Source: MFZZ01 sp964610165 (GTDB taxonomy: Bacteria; Patescibacteriota; Microgenomatia; UBA1406; GWC2-37-13). From it: a stretch of DNA of 13,242 nt. The stretch's first letter is position 1, and each line of letters begins with the position of its first letter. Both the position numbers and the translations under genes were made by a program. The stretch lies in the NCBI GenBank assembly GCA_964610165.1, contig CAZSUZ010000031.1, positions 1 to 13,242 of the forward strand. Reading direction: 5' to 3'. Positions 1-6,585 of the stretch are shown piece by piece. Below the pieces are notes generated by a model that was given only the letters and a program-made list of their open reading frames with translations, searched no databases and had not been told where the DNA came from.

Positions 1-263
1 CAGACATTTCTCAAGAAACTTTGTCCAAAGTAGATCATGAAATTAAGAAAATCTTAGATACCGCTTATGACGAAGCAAAAAAAATTATAAATAAAAATAG
101 AAAAGCATTGGATTTAGTTGCAGAAGGTTTAGTAGAACATGAAAATATGGATCAAGATGAATTCCAAAAGATTGTAGGTAAAAAAGACATGACAGATAGT
201 GATGAAAAAGGAAAGATAACTAAGAAGAAAGCATCTACCAAAAAACCTGTAGAAAATAAATAA
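1..263 (+). CDS. ftsH: FtsH ATP-dependent zinc metalloprotease, C-terminal end (partial)
   Basis: This is the 3' end of a gene that begins outside the window. The open frame runs from the left edge (first full codon at 3) to TAA at 261-263. The readable part begins DISQETLSKVDHEIKKIL and continues through AYDEAKKIINKNRKALDLVAEGL, which matches the helical end of the FtsH protease domain, where a conserved Ser-Glu-Glu-Thr stretch leads into a 'D-E-V-x-x-I-x-x-A-Y-x-x-A' helix. The last ~30 residues are a Lys/Asp/Glu-rich tail, as is usual and poorly conserved in FtsH. FtsH is a membrane-anchored hexamer that extracts and degrades damaged membrane proteins; the AAA and zinc-binding motifs lie outside the window. 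The TTG at 21 is an internal codon, not a start, because family similarity continues upstream of it. Family assignment rests on this tail only. Confidence 0.85.
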   Translation, partial: DISQETLSKVDHEIKKILDTAYDEAKKIINKNRKALDLVAEGLVEHENMDQDEFQKIVGKKDMTDSDEKGKITKKKASTKKPVENK

Positions 264-273
264 ATTTCCGTTC

Positions 274-336
274 GATACCTTGTTTTCTTGGCTACCAACC
301 CTCGATAAGTCCACGAGGTAGCAGAAAAAAGGTATC
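274..336 (+). terminator. Long imperfect hairpin after ftsH, possible terminator or RNA structure
   Basis: The outer arms gatacctt(g)ttttct(tg)gctacc at 274-296 and ggtagcagaaaaaaggtatc at 317-336 pair over 20 positions with only two small bulges on the left arm. The loop can form an extra CCTCG/CGAGG stem (300-304 with 314-318). It lies 10 nt after the ftsH stop and ahead of the next promoter, where a transcription end is expected. It lacks a downstream T run (the sequence continues ttcactcaactt), so it is not a textbook intrinsic terminator. It may instead be a processing or 3'-end-protecting structure. Confidence 0.45.
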
Positions 337-365
337 TTCACTCAACTTATTTTATAAAACTACAA

Positions 366-371
366 TATAAT
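366..371 (+). promoter_or_regulatory. TATAAT -10 box placed for leaderless start of the exonuclease gene
   Basis: A perfect TATAAT ends exactly 6 nt before the ATG at 378, so a normal sigma-70-type start would fall on the A of the start codon. There is no Shine-Dalgarno sequence between them, and no clear -35 box. The spacing recurs at several other genes in this window. Confidence 0.7.
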
Positions 372-377
372 TTTTAT

Positions 378-1319
378 ATGAAAACACTTCTCCTCATCGA
401 TGCACACGCAATGATTCATCGCGCCTATCATGCTTTACCAGAACTTACTAATAAAGATGGCGTGCCAACAAATGCAGTATACGGATTTTTTATGATTCTT
501 CAAAAAGTACTTTCTGAATTTCAACCAACACATTTGGCCATTTGTTTTGATACTCCTGTTAAAACATTTCGAAAAGAATTATTTAAAGAGTATCAATCAA
601 AACGCCCTCCAATGGAAACAACACTCAAAGTACAGATTCCATTAATCAAAGAATTATTAGCAAAAGGAAATATTACGTGTTTAGAAAAACCAGGCTTTGA
701 AGCAGATGATGTTATAGGAACATTAGCTGAGAAACATAAAAAAGATTTTAATAGAATTCTTATTCTTACTGGTGACAAAGATTTATTGCAATTAACTGAT
801 AACAATGTGTTTGTTATAACGCCAAAACAAGGTGTAACGAATTTTATGTTATATACACCAGAGGAAGTTGTTAAAAAATTTGGTATTACGGCAGACTTAG
901 TTCCAGATTATAAATCTCTTGCTGGAGATTCTTCTGATAATTACAATACAGCCAAAGGTATTGGTCCAAAAACTGCAGTAAAATTGCTTACTCAATTTCA
1001 TACTGTTGAAAAATTGTTAGAACATGTAGACGAAGTTGAAAATGAAAAATGGAGAACTACATTAAAAGAACATAAAGAAACTATTCTTCTTTTTAAACAG
1101 ATTGCAACGATTGTTCGAAATGTAGATATCGATGCAAATAGCGAACAACTTACTTTCAAAGGTTTTGATCAAAATATGAAAACACAATTATTGGAATTAA
1201 ATTTAAATTCTTTAATTACTAAATTATTTGCAATTAAACAAATAGAATCTGTAGAACCTTCAAAAAAACCTGTAAAAGAAATTAAGAAAAATATAGAGCA
1301 AATAGATCTTTTCTCATAA
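378..1319 (+). CDS. Stand-alone 5'-3' exonuclease (Pol I N-terminal / FEN-like domain)
   Basis: The protein (313 aa) corresponds to the 5' nuclease domain of DNA polymerase I with no polymerase part. Visible metal-binding acidic residues are D8 (LLIDAHAMIHRAYHAL), D58 (AICFDTP), E109-D110-D111 (FEADDVIG), D133 and D135 (LTGDKDLLQL), and D184 and D187 (LAGDSSDN). The helix-three-turn-helix follows at about 188-208 (KGIGPKTAVKLL). The usual IPGV(P/A) between SSDN and GIG is replaced by YNTAK. The family removes RNA primers and 5' flaps during lagging-strand synthesis and repair. After the nuclease core comes a Lys/Pro-rich linker (about 290-305) and a C-terminal QIDLFS, which resembles the beta-sliding-clamp-binding consensus QL(S/D)LF. 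I infer that the clamp recruits it in place of a fused polymerase. Start: ATG placed 6 nt after TATAAT. The adjacent genes have their own promoters, so it is probably monocistronic. Confidence 0.92.
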   Translation: MKTLLLIDAHAMIHRAYHALPELTNKDGVPTNAVYGFFMILQKVLSEFQPTHLAICFDTPVKTFRKELFKEYQSKRPPMETTLKVQIPLIKELLAKGNITCLEKPGFEADDVIGTLAEKHKKDFNRILILTGDKDLLQLTDNNVFVITPKQGVTNFMLYTPEEVVKKFGITADLVPDYKSLAGDSSDNYNTAKGIGPKTAVKLLTQFHTVEKLLEHVDEVENEKWRTTLKEHKETILLFKQIATIVRNVDIDANSEQLTFKGFDQNMKTQLLELNLNSLITKLFAIKQIESVEPSKKPVKEIKKNIEQIDLFS

Positions 1320-1322
1320 AAA

Positions 1323-1331
1323 TGGTAGAAT
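1323..1331 (+). promoter_or_regulatory. Extended -10 (TGGTAGAAT) for the 1341 membrane-protein gene
   Basis: TGnTAGAAT lies just after the exonuclease stop and ends 9 nt before the ATG at 1341. The TGn extension could compensate for the lack of a recognisable -35. Initiation would be about 3 nt upstream of the ATG, giving an almost leaderless mRNA. No Shine-Dalgarno sequence is present. Confidence 0.55.
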
Positions 1332-1340
1332 GAAAGCTCT

Positions 1341-1772
1341 ATGCAACTTCTTATTGCCCCCGACACACAACAAAATATAGTTTATACATTCTATTTTATA
1401 CTGTTACATAATTTCGAACCACTCCTCTATTCTATTGGCATTCTCGCGATCACTTTGTGGATGTTTTATAAACCATCTCGTGCAAAATTTTTAGTGTTAT
1501 TAGGATTAATTGTTCTTTTATTTGCATTCGAATATAAAAAACATATTCTTGAAGGACTAGTAGAACAAACAACTAATTCACTTATAACAGAAAGACAAAG
1601 TTGGAGACTTGAACGATACATTAATATCATTCTTGCAAAATTAGTGCCTCTTGTATTGCCATTGTTTGGATGGGGATTAATTATTGCTGGTGTTGTAACA
1701 AGATATTTAAAGTTGGAAATTAGAATTAATGATTTTATAAATAATTATGGATCTCAAAAGCATTCAAAATGA
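1341..1772 (+). CDS. Small polytopic membrane protein of unknown function
   Basis: A 143-aa protein that I do not recognise. Hydrophobic segments at about 25-43 (PLLYSIGILAITLWMFY), 48-64 (AKFLVLLGLIVLLFAF) and 95-119 (NIILAKLVPLVLPLFGWGLIIAG) suggest three membrane passes. A charged segment, about 65-95 (EYKKHILEGLVEQ and ITERQSWRLERY), joins the second and third and may be amphipathic. The C-terminus is hydrophilic and basic. No catalytic motif is visible. Its last 26 nt overlap the MazG-like gene in another frame, so the two are probably co-transcribed and translationally linked. That coupling does not by itself reveal a function. The start is the ATG just downstream of TGGTAGAAT; no Shine-Dalgarno is present. 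Confidence 0.75.
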   Translation: MQLLIAPDTQQNIVYTFYFILLHNFEPLLYSIGILAITLWMFYKPSRAKFLVLLGLIVLLFAFEYKKHILEGLVEQTTNSLITERQSWRLERYINIILAKLVPLVLPLFGWGLIIAGVVTRYLKLEIRINDFINNYGSQKHSK

Positions 1773-2070
1773 AGTTGCACAAATTGGTTTAAAAAAGAAT
1801 TTTAAACTAGAATTAAAATCCCAAGACGAACAAGCAATTCTTGTCCAGACAGTAAAGTTAAATGAAGAAGTTGGAGAACTTTGTAATGATATTCTATCCA
1901 TTCTTCAACTTCAAAGAGCTTCAAAGCTTGAACGATTTGAAAAAGATAATATCTATCAAGAATTTGCAGATGTACTAATTTCCCTATTACAGTTAGCTCA
2001 CTATGCAAATGTTGATGTTGAAAGAGCTGTAAAAGATAAACTTTTAAAAATTAAAACGAGATACAAATAG
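1747..2070 (+). CDS. MazG-like nucleotide pyrophosphohydrolase
   Basis: The 107-aa protein has the compact all-alpha MazG/dUTPase-type pattern. The first metal-binding helix reads KLNEEVGELCND, giving the E40-E41-x-x-E44 motif, and the second reads EFADVLISLLQLA, giving E72-x-x-D75. The C-terminal KDKLLKIKTRY resembles the closing K-x-x-x-N/K-x-x-R-Y of the family. Members hydrolyse non-canonical or excess nucleoside triphosphates to monophosphate plus pyrophosphate, usually as dimers or tetramers using magnesium. The substrate cannot be read from the sequence. The ATG at 1747 lies inside the end of the preceding gene, and I see no Shine-Dalgarno. A TATAAA at 1736-1741 could provide an internal promoter, but reinitiation after the upstream gene is equally plausible. 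Confidence 0.85.
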   Translation: MDLKSIQNEVAQIGLKKNFKLELKSQDEQAILVQTVKLNEEVGELCNDILSILQLQRASKLERFEKDNIYQEFADVLISLLQLAHYANVDVERAVKDKLLKIKTRYK

Positions 2071-2073
2071 CGC

Positions 2074-2103
2074 TTTACTTCTTTTTAAAAAAAGGATTAT
2101 AAT
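2074..2103 (+). promoter_or_regulatory. glmS promoter, nearly leaderless
   Basis: TTTACT at 2074-2079 (4 of 6 matches to TTGACA) is separated by 18 nt from a perfect TATAAT at 2098-2103. The glmS ATG follows after 8 nt, so the predicted leader is about 2 nt. This leaves no room for a glmS ribozyme or other leader element between this start and the gene. Confidence 0.65.
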
Positions 2104-2111
2104 ACCCTCTT

Positions 2112-3869
2112 ATGTGTGGAATATTTGGATATATTGGTACTAGAGATGATTCAGGAACAATTATTCTTGATGGCTTAAAAACACTCGAATACAGAGGGTA
2201 TGATTCGTGGGGTGTGGCTGTAAAAAAAACTGATCAAAAAATCTTCATTAAAAAACATACAGGAAAAATTGGAGATGCTCAATTTCCTTCAATGAAAGCA
2301 CACATGGGAATCGGCCATACAAGATGGGCAACACATGGAGGAGTCACTCAAGAAAATGCACATCCTCATACAGGAAATACAGATAATGTAATTGTTGTTC
2401 ATAATGGTATTGTGGAAAATTTTGAACATCTTAAGAAAGAACTTCTTAAAAAAGACCACATATTTAAATCGCAAACAGATTCAGAAGTTATCGCGCACCT
2501 TATTGAAGAAGAATTAAAAACAGAACCAAACTTACTAAAGGTTATGAATTCTATTTGGAAACAACTACATGGTATGAATGCTGTAATTGCTTTTTTCCCA
2601 CATGAAGAAAAAATTTATGTAGTTAAGAATGGATCTCCAATTGTATATGGAACAGACAAAACTGGTCAATTTATTGCATCTGATGCTTCTGCTTTAGTGA
2701 CCCATACTAAAAATGTTTATTTTTTAGAAGATAATGAACTCCTTGAAATTGATAATAATTCAGCAAATCTGTATCGCAAAAATAAAAAAACCACGATTCC
2801 ATTTATTAAACTTCAGTATGATACTTCCGCAGCAAACCTTGGAGATTTTGATCATTTTATGATGAAAGAAATTAATGAACAACCAAAGGTATTACAAAAT
2901 ATTATTGATACTCAAACACACAACATTGAAACAAGTGCCGACATGATTAACAAAGCATTTGGTACCTATTTAATTGGTTGTGGTACCGCATCATACGCTT
3001 GTTTAGCTGGCACTTATTTATTTTCTAAAATTGCATCAAAACATGTCAACAATGCCGTTGCTTCTGAATTTACGTATTCTTTAGATTTTCTGAAAAAAAA
3101 TTCACTTGTTTTTGCCCTTTCTCAATCTGGTGAAACAATTGATATTATTTCGAGTATAAAAAAAGCTAAAGAAAAAAAATCTAAAATTATGGCTTTAACA
3201 AATTCTTTAGGCTCAACATTATATCGCATAGCAGATTTTAATTTGCTATTAAATGCTGGCCCTGAAAAAGCTGTTGCATCAACAAAAGCATATACATCTA
3301 AAATAGCATATCTGTATTTAATGGCTCATTCTATTGATAATACACTCAAAGCTGGTAAAGAGAATCTTCATAAGGCTATTTTAGAAATCAAACAAATACT
3401 CAAAAAGCAAAATGATATTAAACTATTGGCAAAACAAATTCAGAATCAAAAAAATATTTTTGTATTAGGACGTGGTGTTTCTTATGCAGCTGCTTTAGAA
3501 GCCGCACTTAAAATAAAAGAGGTTTCATATATTCATGCTGAAGGATTCGCAGCTGGTGAATTAAAACATGGTGTCATTGCTTTAATTGAAAAAGGAACGC
3601 CAGTTATTCTTTTTAATCCAGAAGATGAAACGTATGAAGATACTCTTTCTTCTGCTTATGAAGTAAAAGCTCGTGGTGCGTATGTTATTGGCATTTCTAG
3701 TAAACCAAATAACATTTATGATACCTATATTGAAGTAAAAAACTGTAAAGATGCAACTATTATTCCTAATGTTGTTATTGCCCAGCTTATGGGTTATTAC
3801 TTAGCTCTTGCAAAAGGTTTTGATCCAGACAAACCTCGTAACTTGGCAAAAAGCGTAACGGTAAAATAA
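2112..3869 (+). CDS. glmS: Glutamine--fructose-6-phosphate aminotransferase (isomerizing)
   Basis: GlmS makes glucosamine-6-phosphate from fructose-6-phosphate and glutamine, the first step towards UDP-GlcNAc for peptidoglycan and surface polysaccharide. The 585-aa protein is close to the usual ~610. It opens MCGIFGYIG, so Cys2 becomes the N-terminal glutaminase nucleophile after Met removal, which fixes the start. Glutaminase motifs TLEYRGYDSWG, GHTRWATHG and VHNGIVENF are present. Two SIS domains follow: IGCGTASYACLAGTYLF, SQSGETIDII and VASTKAYTSK in the first, and LGRGVSYAAALEAALKIKE with HAEGFAAGELKHG in the second. The C-terminus PRNLAKSVTVK is the conserved active-site tail. The glutaminase channel and isomerase parts look complete. 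It has its own promoter and is probably monocistronic. Confidence 0.97.
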   Translation: MCGIFGYIGTRDDSGTIILDGLKTLEYRGYDSWGVAVKKTDQKIFIKKHTGKIGDAQFPSMKAHMGIGHTRWATHGGVTQENAHPHTGNTDNVIVVHNGIVENFEHLKKELLKKDHIFKSQTDSEVIAHLIEEELKTEPNLLKVMNSIWKQLHGMNAVIAFFPHEEKIYVVKNGSPIVYGTDKTGQFIASDASALVTHTKNVYFLEDNELLEIDNNSANLYRKNKKTTIPFIKLQYDTSAANLGDFDHFMMKEINEQPKVLQNIIDTQTHNIETSADMINKAFGTYLIGCGTASYACLAGTYLFSKIASKHVNNAVASEFTYSLDFLKKNSLVFALSQSGETIDIISSIKKAKEKKSKIMALTNSLGSTLYRIADFNLLLNAGPEKAVASTKAYTSKIAYLYLMAHSIDNTLKAGKENLHKAILEIKQILKKQNDIKLLAKQIQNQKNIFVLGRGVSYAAALEAALKIKEVSYIHAEGFAAGELKHGVIALIEKGTPVILFNPEDETYEDTLSSAYEVKARGAYVIGISSKPNNIYDTYIEVKNCKDATIIPNVVIAQLMGYYLALAKGFDPDKPRNLAKSVTVK

Positions 3870-3882
3870 TACTTCTACCTTA

Positions 3883-3894
3883 TTACTTAAGTAA
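3883..3894. repeat. Perfect 12-bp palindrome near the ABC-transporter promoter
   Basis: ttacttaagtaa is its own reverse complement. It is centred about 35 nt upstream of the predicted transcription start at 3924, where a regulator could overlap the -35 region. In DNA this AT-rich, a 12-bp palindrome can arise by chance, so an operator role is only a suggestion. Confidence 0.3.
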
Positions 3895-3911
3895 ATTCAC
3901 TATTTTTCTGC

Positions 3912-3917
3912 TATAAT
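3912..3917 (+). promoter_or_regulatory. TATAAT -10 box for leaderless start of the ABC ATPase gene
   Basis: A perfect TATAAT ends exactly 6 nt before the ATG at 3924, the same spacing as at 366-378. The intervening cccaga contains no Shine-Dalgarno sequence. No convincing -35 box is visible. Confidence 0.7.
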
Positions 3918-3923
3918 CCCAGA

Positions 3924-4114
3924 ATGGACGTTCTCAAGGTTAAAAACCTGACAAAAAAATTTAAAGAATTTACTGCAGTGGACAATATTTCATTTTCTGT
4001 TGGTCATGGAGAAATATTAGGTCTTCTTGGTCCTAATGGCGCAGGGAAGACCACAACAATCCAAATGTTACTTGGTGTTTTAACGCCAACCTCTGGAGAC
4101 ATTGTGTATTTTGG
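3924..4114 (+). CDS. ABC transporter ATP-binding protein, N-terminal part (cut by assembly gap)
   Basis: The first 63 residues of an ABC ATPase are readable before the run of N. They contain the A-loop region (LTKKFKEFTAVDNISFSV) and a perfect Walker A at 36-44 (GPNGAGKTT), followed by TTIQMLLGVLTPTSGDIVYF. The wording is typical of the ABC-2/DrrA-type export ATPases (CcmA-like). The Q-loop, LSGGQ signature, Walker B and H-loop would lie in the missing sequence. A full protein of this family is usually about 230-330 aa, so some 170-260 residues are absent. Together with the permease fragment to the right it very probably forms an exporter for a drug, lipid or polysaccharide; the substrate is not readable. 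Confidence 0.88.
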
Positions 4115-4214
4115 NNNNNNNNNNNNNNNNNNNNNNNNNNNNNNNNNNNNNNNNNNNNNNNNNNNNNNNNNNNNNNNNNNNNNNNNNNNNNNNNNNNNNN
4201 NNNNNNNNNNNNNN
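4115..4214. other. Assembly gap of 100 N
   Basis: Exactly 100 undetermined bases. This round number is the usual placeholder for a gap of unknown length between contigs. Family lengths suggest that several hundred bases, covering the rest of the ATPase gene and the start of the permease gene, are really missing. The apparent continuous reading frame across the gap arises only because 100 N happens to keep the two sides in frame. Confidence 0.97.
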
Positions 4215-4850
4215 AATGCACAGCAAATTATTTTTATGTTTATTTCTGGTGTTATTTTATGGAATATTACCTATAAATCTCAGATAGAAATTAACATGGG
4301 CATTTTGGAAGAATTATGGAACAAAAATTTAATTAATTTGTTTGTTTCACCATTAACATTTAGAGAATGGCTTACTGCACTTATTAGTTTAAGTGTTATT
4401 AAATCTATTATTAGCTTTTTATTCGGTGCAATTATTGGATTTGTTTTATATAAAATTCAGATTTTTGATTATTCGATTCATATTCTTTCATTCATAATGT
4501 TACTTATGATGTCTGGTTGGTGGCTTGGATTTTTTGTTTCTGGTTTAGTATTACGATTTGGAACAAGAGTTCAGACTTTAGCATGGACACTTGTATGGAT
4601 TATGTCTCCCCTTTCTGCAATTTATTACCCATTAGAAATTCTTCCTAATTTTGTACAAATTATTGCAAAATGTTTACCAACTAGTTATGTGTTTGAACAA
4701 GGCAGAAATTTTCTTGCAACGGGACAAGTAGATTATTCACAACTTGCGATAAGTTTTGTATTAAATATTATCTACATAATTCTTGGAGCTATTTTCCTTC
4801 GAAATAGTTTTACAAAAGTTCTTCAAAAAGGATTAGTGAAAGTATATTAA
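4215..4850 (+). CDS. ABC-2 type transporter permease, C-terminal part (5' end in assembly gap)
   Basis: About 211 residues of a membrane protein run from the gap to TAA at 4848-4850. There are about five or six hydrophobic segments, including IIFMFISGVILWNI, LISLSVIKSIISFLFGAIIG, ILSFIMLLMMSGWWLGFFVSG, LAWTLVWIMSPLSAIYY and LAISFVLNIIYIILGAIF. The block SPLSAIYYPLEILPNFVQII followed by LPTSYVFEQGR matches the ABC-2 permease signature (a small-residue/Y-P-x-x-x-L-P segment, then a P-x-x-Y-x-x-E-x-x-R segment). FVSPLTFREWL resembles the cytoplasmic coupling region. Family members are about 250-270 aa, so roughly 40-60 N-terminal residues lie in the gap. It would pair with the ATPase to the left. 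The reading frame and stop are real; the start is unknown. Confidence 0.85.
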   Translation, partial: NAQQIIFMFISGVILWNITYKSQIEINMGILEELWNKNLINLFVSPLTFREWLTALISLSVIKSIISFLFGAIIGFVLYKIQIFDYSIHILSFIMLLMMSGWWLGFFVSGLVLRFGTRVQTLAWTLVWIMSPLSAIYYPLEILPNFVQIIAKCLPTSYVFEQGRNFLATGQVDYSQLAISFVLNIIYIILGAIFLRNSFTKVLQKGLVKVY

Positions 4851-4885
4851 TACTCATTCAGTAAGTAATTACACATTCTGATATA

Positions 4886-4913
4886 TTGTGATTTTGAGTT
4901 CGATATCTATAAT
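4886..4913 (+). promoter_or_regulatory. purA promoter, nearly leaderless
   Basis: TTGTGA at 4886-4891 (4 of 6 matches to TTGACA), a 16-nt spacer, then a perfect TATAAT at 4908-4913. The ATG at 4924 follows after 10 nt with no Shine-Dalgarno. The promoter overlaps the region between an in-frame GTG at 4888 and the ATG at 4924, which argues for the ATG as the true start. Confidence 0.65.
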
Positions 4914-4923
4914 TGAACACAAT

Positions 4924-6576
4924 ATGACAGAAAGACCACGATTTCAGGATGATGAAAAAATTGATAGATGGATTAATCCTCATACATATGTTGACCAAGA
5001 TCTTCATGAAATATATGACTTAGAAAATATTTCAATTGGTTCACCTGTATTGGCTGAACAATTTTTAAATAGTTCTGCAAGAGATAATACAATTGCTATT
5101 GTGGGTGCTCAATTCGGAGATGAAGGAAAAGGTCGATTAGTGGACAATAAAGTAAATCAATTATTAAGTATTCCTGGTGTTCAATCTGCATATGTAATTC
5201 GTTATCAAGGTGGTTCGAATGCGGGACATACCATTTTTACTGAAAGTGGGATTAAAATTCCTCTTCATCAAATTCCTTCAAGTATAAAAGAAGAAAGAGC
5301 AATTGGAATTATGGATAGCGGTATGGTTATTCACATGGAAGATTTAAGGACAGAACTTGTAGATGCGGAAAAAATAGTTGGTGATTTGCGTGGAAAATTA
5401 GTTTTAAGTGAAGAAGCAACTTTAATTACCGATTTAGAACGTGCACAAGAAGTAGTAAACCGATTTAGAAGCGATGGAAGATCTAAAGGTGGTACTGGAC
5501 GAGGTATAGGACCAGGTTATGCAAATCGTAGAGATCGTACCGATAAAGAAATTTTTAGATTATTTGAAGATAATTGGAGAGAAGATTTTGGTCAAAGATA
5601 TGATCGATATCAAAAAGAATTTTCAGTACATGGATTTGATCTTGAAAATATGGATGTTCCAGATTTACGAGCAACTCGAGATCTTAAATCTGCACAGGTA
5701 AGAAAAGTAGGTTCAAGAGAAGAATTTTTGGATAGATTAGATTCAGTAAGACAATGGTATATAAATCGAGAAGGTAATATTAAACAAGAACAAGCACTTA
5801 TTCAAAATACCTTTTTACTTAATAGAAATATTTTAAAAGATATGAAACAAGGTGTTTTATTTGAAGGAGCACAAGCTATAGGTTTACATGAAAGACTTGG
5901 TAGATTGCCAGATGTAACAAGTTCAGATACAAGTATTGACGGTATTAAAAGTGGTACAGGGATTTGGAAAACAGATTTCGTTGGTGAACGTATTGGTGTA
6001 ATGAAATTAACATATAATTCAAGTGTTGGAGAAGTAACCATGCCAACACACATCGATTTACCAAGAACAGCAATTCATTCCGAACACGGGTTTACTCAAG
6101 ATCAATTGTATGGTTCATGGGTCCGAGAAGAAGCTCATGAAAGAGGTACTACAACAGGCAGATATAGAGATATATGTTTGTTAGATTTGGAAATAATGAG
6201 ATATCACATACAAATGGGAAATATTGAAGCGTTAGCAGGGACTCATTTAGATATTGCCCGAGAAGATATGCCAATTCGTGTTTGTACACATTATGAAGAT
6301 AAAAATGGTAACCCAGTCCCATATCAACCAGGCGTTAGACATCAAAAAGATATAAAGCCAGTTTATATTGAATTACCAGGTTGGGATGGTCAAGCTGTTC
6401 AGAATGCAAGAAGCTTGGATGAAATTCCACTTAATGCAAAAAAATATTTAAGTTTTGTGCAAAGACAAACAGGTACTCCTATTATTGCTGTAACAACTGG
6501 TCCAGAAAGAAAACAATTTATAGAAATGCCAAATATACAATTACCTCCAAAACAATATCGAGGAGTTGCTGCTTAA
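4924..6576 (+). CDS. purA: Adenylosuccinate synthetase, long divergent form
   Basis: The enzyme joins IMP and aspartate using GTP to give adenylosuccinate, the committed step to AMP. From the ATG the protein is 550 aa, versus about 430 in most bacteria. A ~53-residue N-terminal extension precedes GAQFGDEGKGRLVD, which holds the catalytic Asp (66). RYQGGSNAGHT carries the catalytic His (102). Further motifs are GGTGRGIGPGYANRRDR (about 189-205), FEGAQAIGL (313-), TSSDTS (332-337), TTTGRYRD (409-416), KPVYIELPGW (478-) and TTGPERKQF (524-). Oddities are extra charged sequence around 218-300, TTGRYRD instead of TTGRxRR, and GTHLDIA in place of the TKLD block that contacts the guanine base (Lys to His, Asp kept). 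No other purine-pathway gene is nearby. The start is the ATG placed 10 nt after TATAAT. Family membership is firm; the exact substrate is slightly less so. Confidence 0.9.
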   Translation: MTERPRFQDDEKIDRWINPHTYVDQDLHEIYDLENISIGSPVLAEQFLNSSARDNTIAIVGAQFGDEGKGRLVDNKVNQLLSIPGVQSAYVIRYQGGSNAGHTIFTESGIKIPLHQIPSSIKEERAIGIMDSGMVIHMEDLRTELVDAEKIVGDLRGKLVLSEEATLITDLERAQEVVNRFRSDGRSKGGTGRGIGPGYANRRDRTDKEIFRLFEDNWREDFGQRYDRYQKEFSVHGFDLENMDVPDLRATRDLKSAQVRKVGSREEFLDRLDSVRQWYINREGNIKQEQALIQNTFLLNRNILKDMKQGVLFEGAQAIGLHERLGRLPDVTSSDTSIDGIKSGTGIWKTDFVGERIGVMKLTYNSSVGEVTMPTHIDLPRTAIHSEHGFTQDQLYGSWVREEAHERGTTTGRYRDICLLDLEIMRYHIQMGNIEALAGTHLDIAREDMPIRVCTHYEDKNGNPVPYQPGVRHQKDIKPVYIELPGWDGQAVQNARSLDEIPLNAKKYLSFVQRQTGTPIIAVTTGPERKQFIEMPNIQLPPKQYRGVAA

Positions 6577-6585
6577 CTTTTTTAT

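Noticed and set aside
21..263. Independent 80-aa gene starting at TTG 21
   Set aside because: The frame is open to the left edge, and FtsH-like sequence continues upstream of the TTG.
2071..2111. glmS ribozyme upstream of glmS
   Set aside because: Only about 41 bp separate the preceding stop from the glmS ATG, and the predicted leader is about 2 nt.
3924..4850. A single 308-aa ABC ATPase-permease fusion protein
   Set aside because: The frame crosses a 100-N placeholder gap. The left part is an ATPase N-terminus and the right part a permease C-terminus, with the essential middle motifs missing.
4924..6576. PurZ-type enzyme for the Z-genome (2-aminoadenine) pathway
   Set aside because: As far as I recall, PurZ has the catalytic Asp of GDEGKG replaced and is shorter, phage-encoded and near PurZ-pathway partners. 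Here the Asp is kept, the protein is longer, and the neighbours are housekeeping genes.
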